DNA from: Alphaproteobacteria bacterium
GTDB lineage: Bacteria; Pseudomonadota; Alphaproteobacteria; Rickettsiales; SXRF01
DNA length: 64,000 nt
Assembly (NCBI GenBank): GCA_020049775.1
Contig: JAGVLO010000007.1
Span: forward strand, 62,001-126,000
Direction: 5' to 3'
In this document: piece after piece, positions 62,913-64,000 of the stretch
Layout: each line of letters starts with the position of its first letter
How positions within the stretch are numbered: position 1 is the stretch's first letter
Notes under the pieces: generated by a model
What the model saw: only the letters and a program-made list of their open reading frames with translations
Told to the model about the DNA's origin: nothing
Databases searched by the model: none
Position numbers and translations under genes: made by a program

Positions 62913-63377
62913 ATGGCGCACTCGCTCGATGATGCGATAGCGGAAAATAACCGCTGGCAGCAGCAAGTCAAAGATATAGATAAAAAATGGGATGAGTCGG
63001 TACGCGGTCCTGCCGCAAATGTGCCACCACCTGCCCCCACTTTTAATGCTGAAATTGAAGCGTTCAAAACAACGCATGCAAAAACCATAAGCGAATATGC
63101 AAATTTCCTCAAGAAAACTGCATATGGCTCTGGCAATGAACAGTTTGTACGCTACCGCGCCAGCCACCTGCAGCTACTACTAGACCTGATGCTCAGCAAC
63201 CCACACAAATTATTCCGCGAAAACCATGACCGCCCGATGCGCGAAGCGCTACTGGAAGGTGCAAACACCGCCATGTCTGCCTATTCATCTGACCATGCCG
63301 TACGGCTACGGGTAGCCGCTGATGAAATAGAAAAACTGTCAAAACTTTACACCGCCGACCACGGCCCCATGCTTTAA
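62913..63377 (+). CDS. Hypothetical helical protein
   Basis: 154 residues, soluble, mostly helical: N-terminal MAHSLDDAIAENNRWQQQVKDID, a short Pro-rich stretch (VPPPAPT), then helices to the end. No family recognised. It has a good promoter and a GGGAG ribosome site, and the next gene starts 14 bases later, suggesting a two-gene unit with the acetyltransferase. Confidence 0.62.
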   Translation: MAHSLDDAIAENNRWQQQVKDIDKKWDESVRGPAANVPPPAPTFNAEIEAFKTTHAKTISEYANFLKKTAYGSGNEQFVRYRASHLQLLLDLMLSNPHKLFRENHDRPMREALLEGANTAMSAYSSDHAVRLRVAADEIEKLSKLYTADHGPML

Positions 63378-63391
63378 ACACGGAAGGCGAC

Positions 63392-64000
63392 ATGAGCGAT
63401 AAAAAACCGATTAAGATTTCACGGATAAACGAAGACGATTTTGCCAATATCGCTTTTGTAGAAAATGATCAGGACAGTGTCGAACCCTGGGACGAAGAAA
63501 AGCTGGCACACCGTTTTTTAAAAACCATGACGCTGGGCTTCAAGGCAGAAGTCAGTGGCAGGCTGGCAGGCTATGTCGTTTATGAGCGCGACGAGACACA
63601 CCACCAGAACAGCATTTTAAAACTAGTGGTCGCGCCTGAATTCCAGCACGACCCAGAAACAGTCTGGAGTGCTTTGCTGCAACCGGTAAAGCAGGATATG
63701 ACTTATGAAGGACGGCATCATATCGTAATTTATACAAGCGCACGCGAGGATGATCTGGTGCAATTTCTTAAAAAACCGGAGATGGGCTACAAAATAATGC
63801 GTGCAGCAGGTACAGACCATATCATGGCTATTTACGAAATGCCGAAACGTGAACAGGGTACGCCCATTGCACAGGCCACCCTCGACCCCAATCTGGTCAA
63901 TCAATCGATTGATACGAGTTCATTCCTGTCCGTGCCGCCATTAGAGGGGTTTAACTTGTACCAGCCACCCCTCACAGACTTATCAGGTTTCACCAACACA
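63392..64000 (+). CDS. GNAT-family N-acetyltransferase (3' end outside window)
   Basis: 203 codons open to the window end without a stop. The start at 63392 follows GGAAGG. The order of elements is that of RimI-type GNAT enzymes: IKISRINEDDFANIAFVEND, PWDEEKLAHRF, then strands FKAEVSGRLAGYVVYE and ILKLVVAPEFQ, and GYKIMRA. The acetyl-CoA loop Q/R-x-x-G-x-G/A is replaced by APEFQHDPETVWSA, so binding may differ. The substrate (ribosomal protein or other) is unknown. Confidence 0.7.
   Translation, partial: MSDKKPIKISRINEDDFANIAFVENDQDSVEPWDEEKLAHRFLKTMTLGFKAEVSGRLAGYVVYERDETHHQNSILKLVVAPEFQHDPETVWSALLQPVKQDMTYEGRHHIVIYTSAREDDLVQFLKKPEMGYKIMRAAGTDHIMAIYEMPKREQGTPIAQATLDPNLVNQSIDTSSFLSVPPLEGFNLYQPPLTDLSGFTNT

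Noticed and set aside
1-64000. CRISPR arrays, insertion sequences, prophage
   Set aside because: No regularly spaced repeats, transposase or phage structural proteins were found.

Overview
The window reads as an ordinary chromosomal stretch of an alphaproteobacterium of roughly even base composition. Supporting signs are an Fo-only ATP synthase operon (atpI-B-E-b'-b) without the F1 genes, paired b and b' subunits, a chorismate mutase/hisC/prephenate dehydrogenase cluster next to metX-metW, a single-subunit ETF-ubiquinone oxidoreductase, and an arsR-arsC-aquaporin arsenic operon of rhizobial type. A deep-branching lineage (Rhodospirillales, Micavibrio or Holosporales neighbourhood) is a guess. 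No phage, insertion sequence or CRISPR array was seen; the arrangement is gene-dense with many ATGA-type overlaps.

Layout. 1-9.1 kb: 3' end of RNase E, an M48 protease, a DsbA-like protein, the TPR-ispE operon, a sulfotransferase-like protein and ETF-QO. 9.1-16.2 kb: uracil-DNA glycosylase, lytic transglycosylase, rnhB, a DUF721/DciA-like protein, a second DsbA-like protein and the Fo operon. 16.3-19.3 kb: an outer-membrane barrel plus a glycosyltransferase with an N-terminal MshEN (c-di-GMP type) domain, then rpmJ with a strong terminator. 19.3-21.4 kb: tRNA-Arg and the arsenic operon. 21.5-25.1 kb: an AT-richer sugar-transfer trio and two unknown genes. 25.3-28.6 kb: a split and internally duplicated CoaC/CoaB pair, followed by a DUF1223 gene broken by an in-frame stop. 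28.7-35.6 kb: rarA, a DUF6580-like membrane protein, a glycosyltransferase/flippase-like pair, a LuxI-like acyl transferase and glmS. 35.6-43.5 kb: SGNH/MBOAT O-acetylation pair, a prepilin-peptidase-like protein without catalytic aspartates, a degenerate EAL protein and a large AsmA protein. 43.6-48.8 kb: metW-metX divergent from chorismate mutase-hisC-tyrC. 48.8-58.3 kb: a minus-strand run ExbB-ExbD-ExbD-TonB, rfbBADC, a GT2-SDR fusion, D-amino-acid transaminase and a HAD phosphatase. 58.4-64 kb: a polyprenyl-type GT2, a tiny lipoprotein, an RluA synthase, a GT-C-like membrane protein, and a GNAT acetyltransferase running off the end.

Most striking is 25.3-27.8 kb. The coenzyme A enzymes CoaC (PPCDC) and CoaB (PPCS) are separate proteins, and each is a tandem duplication. 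In each one, residues that homo-oligomeric relatives contribute across a subunit interface appear divided between the two copies. In CoaC the catalytic His is in copy 2 and the Asn and Cys are in copy 1. In CoaB the Arg and KxKK motif are in copy 1 and the GPT, SSGKxG and AAVAD motifs are in copy 2. This looks like a fused bacterial parallel to the yeast Hal3/Cab3 heteromer.

Other themes are surface polysaccharide construction (about seven glycosyltransferases, dTDP-rhamnose synthesis, O-acetylation), second-messenger hints (MshEN-GT, degenerate EAL, LuxI-like enzyme), and several genes whose best promoter predicts a leaderless or nearly leaderless mRNA (arsR, metX, the lytic transglycosylase).
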